Assembly: GCA_947683425.1 (NCBI GenBank)
Contig: CANTUQ010000055.1
Location: 19,958,001-20,022,000 of the forward strand
DNA: 64,000 nt
Origin: Excoecaria cochinchinensis
Lineage: Eukaryota; Streptophyta; Magnoliopsida; Malpighiales; Euphorbiaceae
Reading direction: 5' to 3'
The stretch's first letter is position 1; each line of letters begins with the position of its first letter. The notes below the pieces were generated by a model. That model ran no database searches and was not told the DNA's origin. It saw only the letters and a program-made list of their open reading frames with translations. The position numbers were made by a program, and so were the translations under genes. This document shows positions 23,801-34,092 of the stretch, in pieces.

Positions 23801-25889
23801 CCTGCTTATGGATCTCCTCTTTCACTTTCTGTGCCCATTCTGGCCTAAGTCTCCGGAGTTTTTGCTTGATTGGTTTAAACTCTGGGTAAGTTGGGATGGC
23901 ATGTTCGGCAACATCTCGATCTATTCCCGGCATATCCTCATAGGTCCAGGCAAAGACTTTTTTATATTTTTTTAATATTCTCTCAAATTTTATTCTCTCT
24001 TCAGGAGTTATGTCTGACGCTAGCAAAATTTCCTTTGGATTCTCCAAAGTTCCGAGATTAAATGCAGTTGTGCCAGTTGAATTAATATCAAAAATGAATG
24101 CATCATGCTTATGATCAGGCGAAATGAAATCATCAGACACATCACACAAGTAAGCAAAGTTGTTCATCTCATTAACATAATCAGAAACATTAACATTGTT
24201 CTCAAAGAGTTCTGGTATAAAAAGAGAATCTAAATGACTATCAACTTTAGTCGACGCTGATGCTGCAGATGACTGTGCTTTGGCTTCTTGATTTGGTGAA
24301 ATCTTGAGATCCTCAATCTTCGGCTCTGGTTCCACTATCTTCTCCTTCCCTTTGAGCTTAGTGGCTAATAGCTTATCAGTGACGATCTCTTCAGGCTCAT
24401 CCCTGTCCCATATGCTGCATTGGGTCATAATCTCCTCATCCCAAAAGTTCTCTACAGCTTTAACAACTCCGATCTCCCAATCAAAGACATCGTTGAAAAT
24501 TTCAAATCCAGGGATAATCTTCCCATCTACCCACTGCGGTTCTTCTTCTCCAGTATAGGCACAAACCGATGATGATGGCACAAAGCTCTCCGAAATATGG
24601 GGAATCTTCCCTGACCCTTTCTTCTTACCATATTCTCCTTTGTAGCCCAACCCCTTTCGATCTTTCTGACCACGTGTAGTGATAGCATTCTGCAGCCCTT
24701 GTGACTTTTTTCCCAAACCAGCCCCTGGGAGGAAGTGCATCTTCTTCAGCATATTCACCACTTGAGGGCTACCTTCTAGGTTTTGCTCTTCTCCGATCAT
24801 CGATACATGAAAGCCACTGAATGGCTGATTAGAGATCTCCAAGGCAGACACTTGGTTCTCTCTTGCTGCTTTAATGGTCACTACTTCTCCTTCATGGGGT
24901 ATTTTAATTATCTGGTGTAATGTGGATGGTACTCCCCCTAACTTGTGGAACCACGGTCTACCAAGCAGAGCTGAGAAGTTTGCTGGAATCGGCAAGACCA
25001 CAAAATCAGTTTGTGTCTCAATGGGCCCTGTCTTTACCAAAGCTTTGAAAATTCCCGATGCTTGCCTCCTGGAGTTGTCGTAGGCAGTGATGGTCAGGTC
25101 AGATTTGCTTAACATACTCTCATCCATCCCAAAGGCCTGAAGTGCCACCAAAGGGCAGACATTTATCGATGACCCGTCATCAACCATGACACAAGCGGTG
25201 TGTTTACCATTGATCTGTGCCTTGATGTACAAAGGTCGGTTGTGGTTGCGACCCTCTGTTGGTAGGTCTGCGTCAGAAAAAACCAACTTCTCCCCGGATC
25301 CCCCCTTTACAAGGTCTAAAAGCTCGGATGGAGAGATTGTAGTTGCTACGGTGGATACGCTCAATGCTTCGACTAACTTCTGTCGGTGCGAGGGGGACAG
25401 TCTCAAGAGGTCCCAAATAGATATCTGAGCCGTGGTCTTTTTCAGTTGCTTCACTATTGAATTTTCTTCCGGCTCTTTCTCTGCGATTGCTTGTGCTGGG
25501 TCCTGCTGCTTCTCAGCTTCTGGAATGACCCTCCCACTTCTTGTTACTGCTTCTACTCTTTCTTCTTCCTCTGAATCCCACGGATCCGTAAACTCTCCAT
25601 TTTTCTCATCTTCGTCATCTCCACTCTCACTAGTGGACCAACAGTCTATCGCTGCCACGGAAACCCCTTTTTCATCCACTGCAGGGCGAGTAATAGCGAC
25701 ATACTCATTTCCATATAGATCTTGCATTACGTACCACTCTGGTAGGCTCGATCCGATCATAAAGACTGGAGGTGGCACCGTATTATAACCGGACTTCTTC
25801 TTGCTTTCTCTCTGCTCAGGATCGGTGATCTGCTTGTTGTCAATTAGATCTTGGACCCGATGTCTTAGCGTTATACACTCATCCGTCAA
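20814..25889 (-). CDS. pol: Tat-B pol: protease, RT, RNase H, archaeal-type RNase H, integrase
   Basis: A single 1691-codon frame. The first residues (MTDEC) finish a zinc knuckle begun upstream. Aspartic protease carries VDDGSS near residue 237, then a glycine-rich GAGLGKK segment near 390. Reverse transcriptase spans about 690-870, with SFVDGYAGYN near 764 and the catalytic YVDD at 826-829. A Ty3-type RNase H follows (about 960-1090). Next is a second, archaeal-type RNase H (FFDGAVNNKGAG at 1118-1129, NNEAEYEA near 1155, FGDSSLV near 1182, LADALA near 1232), the mark of the Tat lineage. Integrase has a HHCC zinc site (H1343, H1350, C1381, C1384) and acidic triad D1413, D1474, E1509. It ends INVDRLKRFHG. 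Catalytic residues look intact. The frame is continuous with gag upstream except for one TAA. Translation would start in gag, so the first ATG here is not a real start. Confidence 0.93.
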   Translation of the reverse strand: MTDECITLRHRVQDLIDNKQITDPEQRESKKKSGYNTVPPPVFMIGSSLPEWYVMQDLYGNEYVAITRPAVDEKGVSVAAIDCWSTSESGDDEDEKNGEFTDPWDSEEEERVEAVTRSGRVIPEAEKQQDPAQAIAEKEPEENSIVKQLKKTTAQISIWDLLRLSPSHRQKLVEALSVSTVATTISPSELLDLVKGGSGEKLVFSDADLPTEGRNHNRPLYIKAQINGKHTACVMVDDGSSINVCPLVALQAFGMDESMLSKSDLTITAYDNSRRQASGIFKALVKTGPIETQTDFVVLPIPANFSALLGRPWFHKLGGVPSTLHQIIKIPHEGEVVTIKAARENQVSALEISNQPFSGFHVSMIGEEQNLEGSPQVVNMLKKMHFLPGAGLGKKSQGLQNAITTRGQKDRKGLGYKGEYGKKKGSGKIPHISESFVPSSSVCAYTGEEEPQWVDGKIIPGFEIFNDVFDWEIGVVKAVENFWDEEIMTQCSIWDRDEPEEIVTDKLLATKLKGKEKIVEPEPKIEDLKISPNQEAKAQSSAASASTKVDSHLDSLFIPELFENNVNVSDYVNEMNNFAYLCDVSDDFISPDHKHDAFIFDINSTGTTAFNLGTLENPKEILLASDITPEERIKFERILKKYKKVFAWTYEDMPGIDRDVAEHAIPTYPEFKPIKQKLRRLRPEWAQKVKEEIHKQVEAKFLIEVQYPTWLANVVPVAKKDGKVRVCVDYRDLNKACPKDDFPLPHIDVLVDSAAACMMYSFVDGYAGYNQILNKIVDRIKTAFITEWGTYAYRVMPFGLKNAGATYQRMATKVLNDLIHNEVEVYVDDMMIKSATREGHFEALEKFFQRISKYDLRLNPKKCIFGVTSGKLLGHVVSQRGIEVDPDKVKAIREMPVPQKEKDVRSFLGKLQYISRFIAKLASVCEPIFKLLRKNQPVLWNDDCQLAFDTIKRYLLNPPVLRPPRRAKPLILYLAVEDNSVGAMMSQEDDFGVEFAVYYLSKKFLPYEAKYVEVEKICLAVIWASKKLRHYFHSFKVQTVAKHNPLRYLQEAPSLLGKMGRWLLLLQEFDIEYITRKTIKGRAVAEFLAEHPIEGDQFEYNFPDEDVTAIAEQGWQLFFDGAVNNKGAGVGVILTTPDGERLPLAKKMRYKATNNEAEYEACIFGLEALLALGAKTAEVFGDSSLVIHQIKGEWSVKEERLLPYVKHLRALSSQFEICTFHFIPRDENQLADALATLVSMWDNPTGVAMKPVLIYSSERPGFEAEQVMDIEPTDGNPWYYDIQNYLERSVFPEEATEKDQKMIRKLSTQFISVNGTLYKRQADGIQLRCLAEKEAKRVMEEVHAGVCGAHMNGLVLAKKIMRQGFYWLTMDTDCSKFVKQCQLCQQYANLRHVPVSELHNLTSPWPFAAWGIDIIGEIHPTASNGHRFIIVAIDYFTKWVEAESFKKVDARDMAKFIERNLICRYGLPHHIVSDNGVQFLAETKQMLQKYGIQHHKSSPYRPQANGAVEAANKNVKRILAKMVQNYKDWAEKLPFALWGYRTTVRTSTGATPFSLVYGTEAVLPVEIELKSLRVVLEAEIPEIEWAQQRLLQLNLLDEDRLRAYYHNQVYQKRLARSFGKKVRKHPLKEGDLVFKMMRPGVPDIRGKFRPTWEGPFILKKLLSKGAAILSDSDGNEFKEPINVDRLKRFHG

Positions 25890-25946
25890 ATGCCCGGTAT
25901 GTTGGTGGAATGCGCAGTATTCATTCTCTTTGTGCCCCGGTTGTCC

Positions 25947-27131
25947 TTAGGCCTTGGCCGGCTTAGGTGATAGGGGCCGCAGTTTTCCTTCTTTTATTAG
26001 CCTCTTCAGCACCCATGATAAAGGCTTACCCAAGTTGGAGAAATACCTCTGACTTACGCCGGTTGCAGACACCTCGGCAGTCTTCCCAACTCTGTTACCA
26101 CTGCTTGAACCTACTGGTTTGGCCGTCCCCTGATTGTTGTATCCCCTCCGGGCATAGGACTCACTATTTGCCCTCTTGTATAAATATTCTCCTTCCGCTT
26201 CTATGGCAATGTCCTTCAAAGACTCCCAATCCTTGAGTCCCTTCATTTTCAGTCCCTCTCTCAAGTAAGGACTGGCATTTCGAATGAATAGCCAGATCTG
26301 ATCAGAAGTGTCCGGTTTGCGTTTCATCTCCATAACACGGTTTCTCCACCGAGTAAGGTACTCGTGGAAGGACTCCCCAGCCTTCTGCTGTAACAACTCG
26401 AGATCTTTCAAAGTGACCTCCATCCGGGTACTACAATCGTACTGCTTAAGGAACTCTTGGGACAACAAGTCCCAGTCCTCCTTGGATCTCCTGTCAAGCC
26501 CATGGTACCAATCAATAGCAGCTCCTGTGAGACTCAAGCAGAAATATTCTATCTTCTGCTTTCTTGTTAAGGTCGTTCCCTTCATGACCAGCGAGTATTG
26601 CTTGATGTGTGCGGCAGGGTCAGAGGTGCCATCAAATTTGGGAATGTCCGGCATCTTAAAATTCTGGGGAATCAGGTCATCCCCATCCAACTCTCGGTCT
26701 TCCGGGTTCATTCCCTTTCCCACGGTCATCATCCTTGCCATGGCCTCAAATCTTTCTTCCATTTTCCTCCACATTGCCTCATCCAGTTTTGGCGACTTCT
26801 CTTTAGCCACTTTATGCTCCTCTAGCTCATCTTCCCCAAATTCAGCTTCAGACCTGGGGCCCTCTCTGCGCTCAATAGGTGCAGGCACTCTTTGCTCGAC
26901 AACAGGTGGGTCAACCACTGGTTGGTTAATTGCAACAGGACATTCTTCTCTTACAACCTCTTGTTCAGTTGGTACTCGGATAGGGGCAGCAGCAGCTTGT
27001 TGCCCAGCTATGGTGGTGGCAAGATTGCCCATCATTGCAATCATTCGGGCTTCAAATTCCTCCATTCTCTTTCCTACCTCCTCGGTGATTATTGCCCGGG
27101 TTGCATCAGACTCATTTGATGGATTAGCCAT
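25947..27131 (-). CDS. gag: Tat-B gag (capsid), ends at an in-frame TAA
   Basis: 394 codons from ATG 27131 (MANPSNESD). A coiled N-terminal segment (KRMEEFEARMIAMMG) and an acidic spacer lead to the capsid core of the retrotrans_gag type: IPKFDGTSDPAAHIKQYSLV, LSLTGAAIDWYHGL, FLKQYDCSTRMEVTLKDLEL, GESFHEYLTRWRNRV. It packages element RNA in cytoplasmic particles. The frame stops with TAA at 25947-25949, just before the zinc knuckle YCAFHQHTGHLTDEC, which is in the same frame and leads straight into pol. The stop therefore removes the nucleic-acid-binding knuckle from gag. Since RNA-binding knuckles normally belong to gag, I read this as a nonsense mutation and not a programmed stop, but readthrough cannot be excluded. 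Confidence 0.88.
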   Translation of the reverse strand: MANPSNESDATRAIITEEVGKRMEEFEARMIAMMGNLATTIAGQQAAAAPIRVPTEQEVVREECPVAINQPVVDPPVVEQRVPAPIERREGPRSEAEFGEDELEEHKVAKEKSPKLDEAMWRKMEERFEAMARMMTVGKGMNPEDRELDGDDLIPQNFKMPDIPKFDGTSDPAAHIKQYSLVMKGTTLTRKQKIEYFCLSLTGAAIDWYHGLDRRSKEDWDLLSQEFLKQYDCSTRMEVTLKDLELLQQKAGESFHEYLTRWRNRVMEMKRKPDTSDQIWLFIRNASPYLREGLKMKGLKDWESLKDIAIEAEGEYLYKRANSESYARRGYNNQGTAKPVGSSSGNRVGKTAEVSATGVSQRYFSNLGKPLSWVLKRLIKEGKLRPLSPKPAKA

Positions 27132-28071
27132 ACTTACTTCTGTTGATGATTAGGAAAAAAACCCCACACTTCCTTCTAAGACTGATACTGAACTCTGATC
27201 TGACACTAACTCAGTTAACCCCAAAAGCGGCGTCCTTCTTAACCGTCTGTCGGGACCTCTAGACCACCCAGGAGAATCTATAATGGCTGAAATGCAAAAA
27301 TTGTTAAGATAATGCATGATTAAAATGCAATGCATGCTCGTGCTGATGCAACATAGACAAACACATGCAAGCAGATAGATCTTTCTAACCTTATATCTCC
27401 CACACACGTGGTAGTGCGGTCTCTTTCCTAGGTCGGCTTAATCCATGGATTAACGTGAAACCCGATGGACACGTATGGTGCGTGGTGAAAAACCGGCAGC
27501 ATAACAGCTCCTATCTAATGTACATACATATGGGTGTTTGGCAATTATGTATTTAAACAATTCAACTTAACTAAGATGGGCCCAGCAGGGCATGAAAGCC
27601 TTTGATGAAGACCATTTAATTAAATTGATTTCGTTTAATATATGATGGCCCATATAGCAAGCATAGTATTACGGTACATTTCACCTAGTGGAAGTATCTA
27701 TTGCCATTACATGAGCTTTGGACAAGGGAGATGTTACTTTAAGGCTACCCAAGCATGATCCCTGCCGACGGGTCTAGCTCATCACAAGCATAGCGACCGG
27801 TCGGGTCGTCATTTTGATATACCATTGAGGTACGTGGCTTGGGCTGGTGATTATCCTTAACACTTCCCCAAATTGAGTGAAAATGAGGTCGTGCTTCGGG
27901 AACGCACCGGGGCTTGAAAAGGGACCAAACTAACTTAATCTAAAGCTCTAATGAGATGATATGCAATTTTGAGATAAAGCGAATTTATGAATTAAATTTT
28001 AACCATAAATGTTAAACGAGGTATTTTCAAATTGAAATCTCGAACCATATCGTCCCCAGTGGAGTCGCCAC
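27132..28071 (-). other. Tat-B leader with candidate dimerisation palindrome
   Basis: The non-coding leader between primer site and gag ATG. A block around 27690-27910 is closely shared with Tat-A (7650-7870) and Tat-D (59500-59720), including the perfect palindrome CGACCGGTCG at 27794-27803. Conservation in non-coding RNA near the 5' end suggests packaging or dimerisation signals. Confidence 0.6.
28053..28070 (-). promoter_or_regulatory. Primer-binding site of Tat-B
   Basis: The minus strand reads TGGCGACTCCACTGGGGA, starting one base after the LTR end. The leading TGG pairs with the CCA tail of a tRNA. I did not assign the tRNA species. Confidence 0.8.
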
Positions 28072-30385
28072 TGTGACGCGCGCCGGATCCCGAGCGCCGC
28101 CCCTATGACCGCCCGCTTGAGGGCGATCGGGGGAATTGCGGGTCCGTTGATAGCTTGCAATAAATAGCAAGTGCGTCTATGTTGGGCAACAGGGAGGTTT
28201 CATGGAGTCGGCACCCAATAGAACATTGGGAAAGTTGCTCTCGCCTCGGAGAGCCTAAGACTGCGCGTTGTATCCATTTTGGGCCAACCAGAGGGGTCTT
28301 GGAAGGTAAACCTCTCGCCCTAAGGAGCCTAGGATTAGCGCTAAAGTCTCGTGACCCAAGAAGTATTTTGGAGGACAACCTCTAACCTCTCGAGCCCAAA
28401 GACCAGAGCTGGGTCCGGGATTTCTCATCTATTTCTACCTCGATTAATTTATGATCAAATTTTAATTATCATTAATTCGCTCTCCCTCCACACGATGCAA
28501 TTTTAATCTAAAAGCGCAAATATTCACATTGAACGCGATAGGATAAACATATCAAAAATAACATCAATTGTAAACTACAATAATACCAGGAGCGGAATAC
28601 AACTCCCATTTAAAAGTGCAAACATACATAAAACCGGGGAATTTATTAACTATGAGGACTTTGGTCCCCGCATGCTCAATTAAAGAAAATATTTTGGATG
28701 TGGTAATTTTATTTGGGATGAAAACTAGGACATTGGTCCCATTTTATTATGAAAAATCTAAACTAATTTAGTAAAACTATTTTTGTGATTTTTATTTAGG
28801 TGCACATAAGAAAACATTTCACTCAATGAATATATACAAGGAAATTAAATAAAATGAAAATTAAAAATGTATAAAGGAAATACCAAACCCCGCAACTCCT
28901 CCTTCATGTGCATGGATGCTCAAATGAGAATAAAACAATGATTTGCAACCAAAAATCAAAAAGAAATTCATGTTAGTGATTAGGCCAACGAAATAATACA
29001 ACATAAAAGGTAATATGTACAATGACCATATAACATGCATAAGATACTATAACATGCATAAAAAATAATTATGATGCAATTTAACATGCATAAAGTGATT
29101 AAGATGCAATTTAACATGCATAAGGTGATGAAGTATCATGGCATATGCAACTTATTAATAATAGTTATTAACATACATGGAAGATTAGTGACAATCAATT
29201 TTATTATAGTTAAGACATGAATAAATGTGTAACATGAGAATAATTCCACTTGACATGCATAACTAGCATAAAATAATGACTATAACACTCATACATGCAA
29301 AAGAAAGCATAATAATAAACATGATATAGCATTAAGAAATTAAAGGTATTTACAACCTAAAACATGCATAATTACATGAACAAAGAATAATTTGACATGA
29401 AAAAAAAAGATTAATAGAATTTAAAAAGCTTATTTGTTATATGAATAATTGAAGATAAAAAAATAAGAAGAAGAATATGGAGACTAAGAGAATTTACATG
29501 TTTGATATGTTTAATTGGAAGCCAAAATAAATGAAATTAACAAGAGAATTAATGAGTAAAGCCAAGAATAATTACCCTCAAATTCAGTTTTGAAGAATTG
29601 AAGATAGAAGTGTTGAATTCCTTGTCTTCTCTTGTGAAAATTCTTAGAAAATAGCTTAAAAACTTCAAGAAAAGCTCTTGGAAACAAGTGTGTAAGATGG
29701 ATTTTTTTCTTTCAACTCAAAGCTCCAAAATTCAGTTTTTTTTCTCCAAAATGTTCCTCATTCGTCCTCCCTTTGTTTCTGAATTTTTCTAGTGTTTTAA
29801 CCCTCAAAAACTACCCAAAAACCACCCAAAACCGTCCAAAAACCGCTAAAAATCGTGTTTGGGTCGAAAAATGGGCGAAATGGGCGAAGTGGGGCGAGAA
29901 ATCGGCGTGAGGGGCGATTTCCGTGCGCCTCGCGCACGTTCCGCGGAGTCTCCGCGCACGACGTGCGCGGAGCGAGCGACGCCCGAGGCGTCGCTCGCGC
30001 AGAGAGACCGACGCCCAGGGCGTCGGCCGCGCGGAGCGCTCGCTCCGCGCACGGAAATTCGCGACGGCCCTTGGCCGTCGCCTTTCCGTCGCGATTAATT
30101 TCCCCTATTCTCTACTTTTCTATTTTTTTTCATTTTTTAATCATTTTTTTACCCCCCCTTTTTTTTTAATTTTTTATATAAAATACCCTCAACCTAAAAC
30201 ACACTTTTTCTTCTTCAAAATAATTTAAAAAATATTTTTAAAATATTTTTAAAATACCCTTTTTACTCACCGAAAAGACAAGGAAAATCACTTCTGAGCT
30301 CTAATCTTTTTCCCTATAAGCCGGCATAGCTAAATTTCATCATCGGGTAATCCTGATCAAGGCTACTCGGGACCCGGTGTCTACA
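28072..30385 (-). repeat. Tat-B 5' LTR
   Basis: Same length (2314 bp) and ends as the copy at 16645-18958. The GC palindrome block is at 29915-30098. Followed on the right by GTAAG and the resumed Tekay-2 LTR. Similarity of the two LTRs indicates recent insertion. Confidence 0.95.
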
Positions 30386-31116
30386 GTAAGTAAAAGGAGG
30401 AAAGGAAAATAGGAAATCAGATTTTCCTATCCCTATTCCCATTCCTCTCCTCCCTCTACTGCTCTTCTTCCTCTTCTTCACTCTTTAGTTGCCCTAGCCT
30501 GGATTCAAGCTCTTGGTAGTGGGAATTGATCACACCTTGCATTTAATTAGTAAGTTTTCTGCATTTTCCATCTTTTTCTTCCTCTTCTTTATCTTTCTTC
30601 TTCATATTTTCTGGATTTGGATCTAAGTTAGAGTTTTGTGTTTGTGTGTTTTTGTGGTTTGATGTTTAGTTGAGCCTCCTCGTGAGCCAAAGGGCAAAGA
30701 GAAGGTTGGATCTAGTGGAGCTCATTAATTTGGAGCTAAGGATTTCAAGGTTTGGGAATTTGTGTTTTATGCATTGTTGGCAATTTATATTTTGGATGAA
30801 ATTCTGGAAATTTTTGATGTTCTTGATATTTTTATTGGTTATTATGTTATGGGTTTTGATTTCTATTGTTCATGAAACCTTGAATGTGAGTTATTGAACC
30901 AAATGTGAGAGTATGGAGTTGTGGTATGAATAGTGATAAGATTGAATGTGTAAATTGATGTTGTTTTTAGAATTCATGAGTAGGACTTGTTTATGGCAAG
31001 ATTTAATGATGTTTTTTTGGTTTATTTTATAGTTTGAGTGAGTATTTATTGGTTGAAGTGAGAAGTTTTGGGATTGTGGCTTGAATGATGTGGGAATTTG
31101 CTCTTGGGTATCGCAT

Positions 31117-31240
31117 CTGGGCATGGGTCACGGTGGCAACCAATTTGGTTGCGACCATGAGGCACGCACCAGATGCATTCTGCCTTGAGTTTGGATATTT
31201 CACGGTGGCAACCATTTTGGGTTACCACCGTGATGTGTCC
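31117..31240. repeat. Hairpin array in Tekay-2 LTR, left part
   Basis: Two units of the form TCACGGTGGCAACC, short loop, GGTTACCACCGTGA start near 31118 and 31199. Between them lies the phrase GATGCATTCTGCC. The array continues at 33687 after the Tat-C insertion. Confidence 0.75.
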
Positions 31241-31272
31241 AGACTTTTGTTTCTGTTTTGTGCAGTGGGTAT

Positions 31273-33686
31273 TGTGACCCGTGCTGGACCAGTAAGGCCC
31301 TCATTGAACCCGCTTTTGGGATTCGAGTGATTAGTTCACGTCGTTTTGATCTTGGGTTACACGAGACATTTTGGAATCCCCTACCCAATAGAACATTGGG
31401 AGGTTCATCTAATCCCATGAAACCTTTAGGCACCTTTGAGGCATTTTGGAGTCGCCACCCAATTTACAAGAAATTGGGAAAGGTCATCTAACCTCGGGGT
31501 CTTAAACTAGAGAAGGTGTTCGGGACTTCCCATTTATTCATACCTTGGTTAAGTTTATAATTGAGCTTTGAATTTAGAGTTTCATCCTATTTCTCATTCA
31601 TTTTAATGCAGTTTATTAAAGCGCAGGTTGTCCACTTAAGGAAAGCAATAAATAAAATAGAATACATGAAAGTAAATACAACAAAACTAGGGGTGGAATA
31701 CAACCCCCATTGTAAATAAAATACAGATCATGCATAAATCGGGATATTCATTAATGGTGAGGACATTGGTACTCGTATGCATATTATTATGAAACAATTT
31801 TTATGTGATGATTTTGGATGGAGAAAATTGAGACATTGGTCCCATTTTTATTTAGAAAAAATACCAAGTTAATTAATAAAAATGGTTTAGTGACTTTCTT
31901 TCTAGCGGGCCTAAATAAACAATTTTACAAGAAAATTATATGGCAAAAATAAATAAAAAGCCAAATAAACAAAATATTACAAATAAAGAAAATAAATATT
32001 CCGAACGAACCTTTTAGATCTCCTCGTGTGCTCGCAAAAATGCCCAAGCGAAAAATGAGTTTAGACATAAAAAACAAAATACAAATAAAATAATATTAGT
32101 AATTAAATCAATTAAACATACAAAATAATGAATAACAAATTAAAATAAAATAAGATGACATGAAAAGAATGATAATTGAATCAAAATGTTAAGAAACCAA
32201 AATAAATGAGAAACATGCATTATATGTGATAAATGATTAAATGATGTGATGAAAATAAAATAAAACATGTTAATTAATTAATACATGAAAATATACACAT
32301 GATGAAAATAATGATGAAAAGTGAAAAATAATAAATGAATAAATAAACAAATAATAAATAAATAAATCATGTAACAATGATAAAAAGAATAATAAAAATT
32401 AGTAAACAAAAGAATGATAAAAATAATTAAAACAATGACATGATTAATTGATGTGTTCATAATTAAAACAAACTATTTACATGGCAAAAAGATTAATTTA
32501 AGTTAATTAATTATTTACATGTTAAAAATAATTAGGAATCAAAATAAAATAAATTATTTACATGTTAAGAATCAAAAGAAATCAATATTCACATGAAATG
32601 AAAATAAAATCATATATAAACAATTAAATAGAACCAATATAAAATAAATACAATAAGTAAATAAATGAAAACAATAAATAAATCAATAAAAACAATAAAA
32701 TATACATGAATAAATTAAATATAAATAAGATAAAAGAAAATAGAAATTAAACCTATAATATTTACCCTCAGAGTATTGGATTTGATGAAGGAAAAGTGAT
32801 GATTTTCCGAAAAATTGCTTGAAAAACGAATTAATTTAGCAATAAAATTAATTAGCTTTGTTTATGGAGTAAACAAAGAAATTAATTTGGATGCCCAAAG
32901 ATGAAAAGGAATTAATTTGGAGATGAATCATTAATTTTTGGAGCCAAAACAATGAGATTAATGGAAGAATAATGAAATTTTTGGAGAAAAATCCAAGGAA
33001 AAAAAAATCTGGAATTTTGGTGTAAAAACAATGGTGGCTCCCTTTAGGTTTTCATCCTAAAGTATTTAAAGGATGAAAAAAAGTTACCCTAATTTAATTA
33101 AGGAAAAGAATTTTATTTTAATACAAATTCCTTTATTTTTGGGGATAAAATCAAGTTTTATTAATTAATTATCTAAAAGAATATCTTAGAATTTAATTTG
33201 GACTAAAAAACCTTGATTTGAGGTGAAAAAAATCGGAAAAATGGTGAAAAAACGGAAAAGGGGCTGATTTAGACCCTTTAGCGACGCCAAGGGGAAGGGA
33301 CGCCCGTCGCTATAGAGCGACGGGCATCGCACGCAGTGACGCTGCGCGGATCCACGCACGGAGGCCCGAAATCGCGCGTGCCAACGTGCGATGCTGCGCA
33401 CAGCATTCGCGACGCTGCGCTTCGCCTTTCTGCGCCCAGCGCGCTGCCGCGCCCGACACTCGCGTTCCGAATTTTTTTTTATTTTAAAGTTTAAATTGAC
33501 TAAAAATACTATAATTTTAAGCCCCCATTCTTCAAAATTAATTTTTAAAATATTTTTTATATTTTTTCAATTTTTCACTCTAAAATGCAAATTTTACGAG
33601 GAAATCATTACTTTTAACCTTTTTAGCCTGTGAAGGCAATTATAATCATCGGGTAATCTAGGCTGACTCAGGACCCGGTGTCTACA
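31273..33686 (-). mobile_element. Tat-C: solo LTR (2414 bp) with GGTAT target duplication
   Basis: It has Tat-type ends (minus strand TGTAGACACCGGGTCC to CACGGGTCACA) and perfect 5-bp target duplications GGTAT at 31268-31272 and 33687-33691. No internal sequence is present, so it is a solo LTR formed by recombination between the two LTRs of one insertion. The sequence is diverged from Tat-A, B and D except at the ends and a few internal phrases. It sits inside the hairpin array of the Tekay-2 LTR. The interior 31900-33180 is very AT-rich. Confidence 0.92.
33277..33465. repeat. GC-rich palindrome block in Tat-C LTR
   Basis: It includes the long inverted repeat GCCCGTCGCTATAGAGCGACGGGC (33302-33325 region; arms GCCCGTCGCT and AGCGACGGGC) followed by CGCACG/CGTGCG and GACGCTGCGC units. 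It lies about 220-410 bp from the 5' end of the LTR, the same place as in Tat-A, B and D. Confidence 0.7.
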
Positions 33687-33687
33687 G

Positions 33688-33866
33688 GTATGTCACGGTG
33701 ACAACCTAATGGATTACCACCGTGAGGTACCACAAAAGTGCATTCTGTTTTGGGGTCTGACAATATAATGGGTTACCACCGTGAGGTACCCTGGACTTGC
33801 ATTCTGCCGAGATCCTTGGTATGCCACGGTGACAACCAATCTGGTTACCACCGTGACCTACCCTGT
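33688..33866. repeat. Hairpin array in Tekay-2 LTR, right part
   Basis: Three further units near 33691, 33765 (left arm eroded) and 33831, spaced about 72 bp, with right arms GGTTACCACCGTGA. Spacers carry TGCATTCTG. Together with the left part this LTR has five units. Confidence 0.75.
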
Positions 33867-34078
33867 TTTTGCAATAAAATCTTATTTCTTTCACATGATT
33901 TAGGGATGTTAAAGTATTGATTTTAGCACACATTGTCACTTATTATGAGCTGTATACTAGTAAGATGGATGATTTTTGCATGTACGAATTTATCAAAGTA
34001 TGTGGATTCTTTGCTTGTTATAATTGAACTATGGACGTTAACTGTGTAATTTAGCCTGCGAGTCAACTAAGTGGATAG

Positions 34079-34092
34079 TTAGGCATGCCTAA
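34079..34092. promoter_or_regulatory. Conserved palindrome TTAGGCATGCCTAA (Tekay-2)
   Basis: A perfect 14-bp palindrome, identical at 12176-12189 (Tekay-1), 48875-48888 and 55989-56002 (Tekay-4), always followed by TAGAGTCTTT-like and CTGCAGCC sequence. Identity across diverged LTRs suggests a constrained site. Confidence 0.55.

Larger units (their letters stand above)
16645..30385 (-). mobile_element. Tat-B: complete 13.7-kb Tat-type Ty3/gypsy retrotransposon
   Basis: The minus-strand order is 5' LTR 28072-30385, primer site, 0.94-kb leader, gag 27131-25947, pol 25889-20814, long 3' untranslated region with a minisatellite, polypurine tract, and 3' LTR 16645-18958. The LTRs are both 2314 bp and differ at roughly 25-30 positions by eye. 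The flanks are GTAAC and GTAAG, a 4-of-5 target duplication. It lies inside the Tekay-2 LTR. The only obvious coding defect is one TAA between gag and pol. The second, archaeal-type RNase H places it in the Tat lineage. Confidence 0.9.

Noticed and set aside
25947..25949. Programmed stop-codon readthrough between Tat-B gag and pol as the main interpretation
   Set aside because: The stop precedes the zinc knuckle that belongs to gag, and no pseudoknot or known readthrough context was recognised. Kept only as an alternative.
26308..27153. 281-codon plus-strand frame opposite Tat-B gag
   Set aside because: It is the reverse-strand shadow of a conserved gag gene and shows no known domain.
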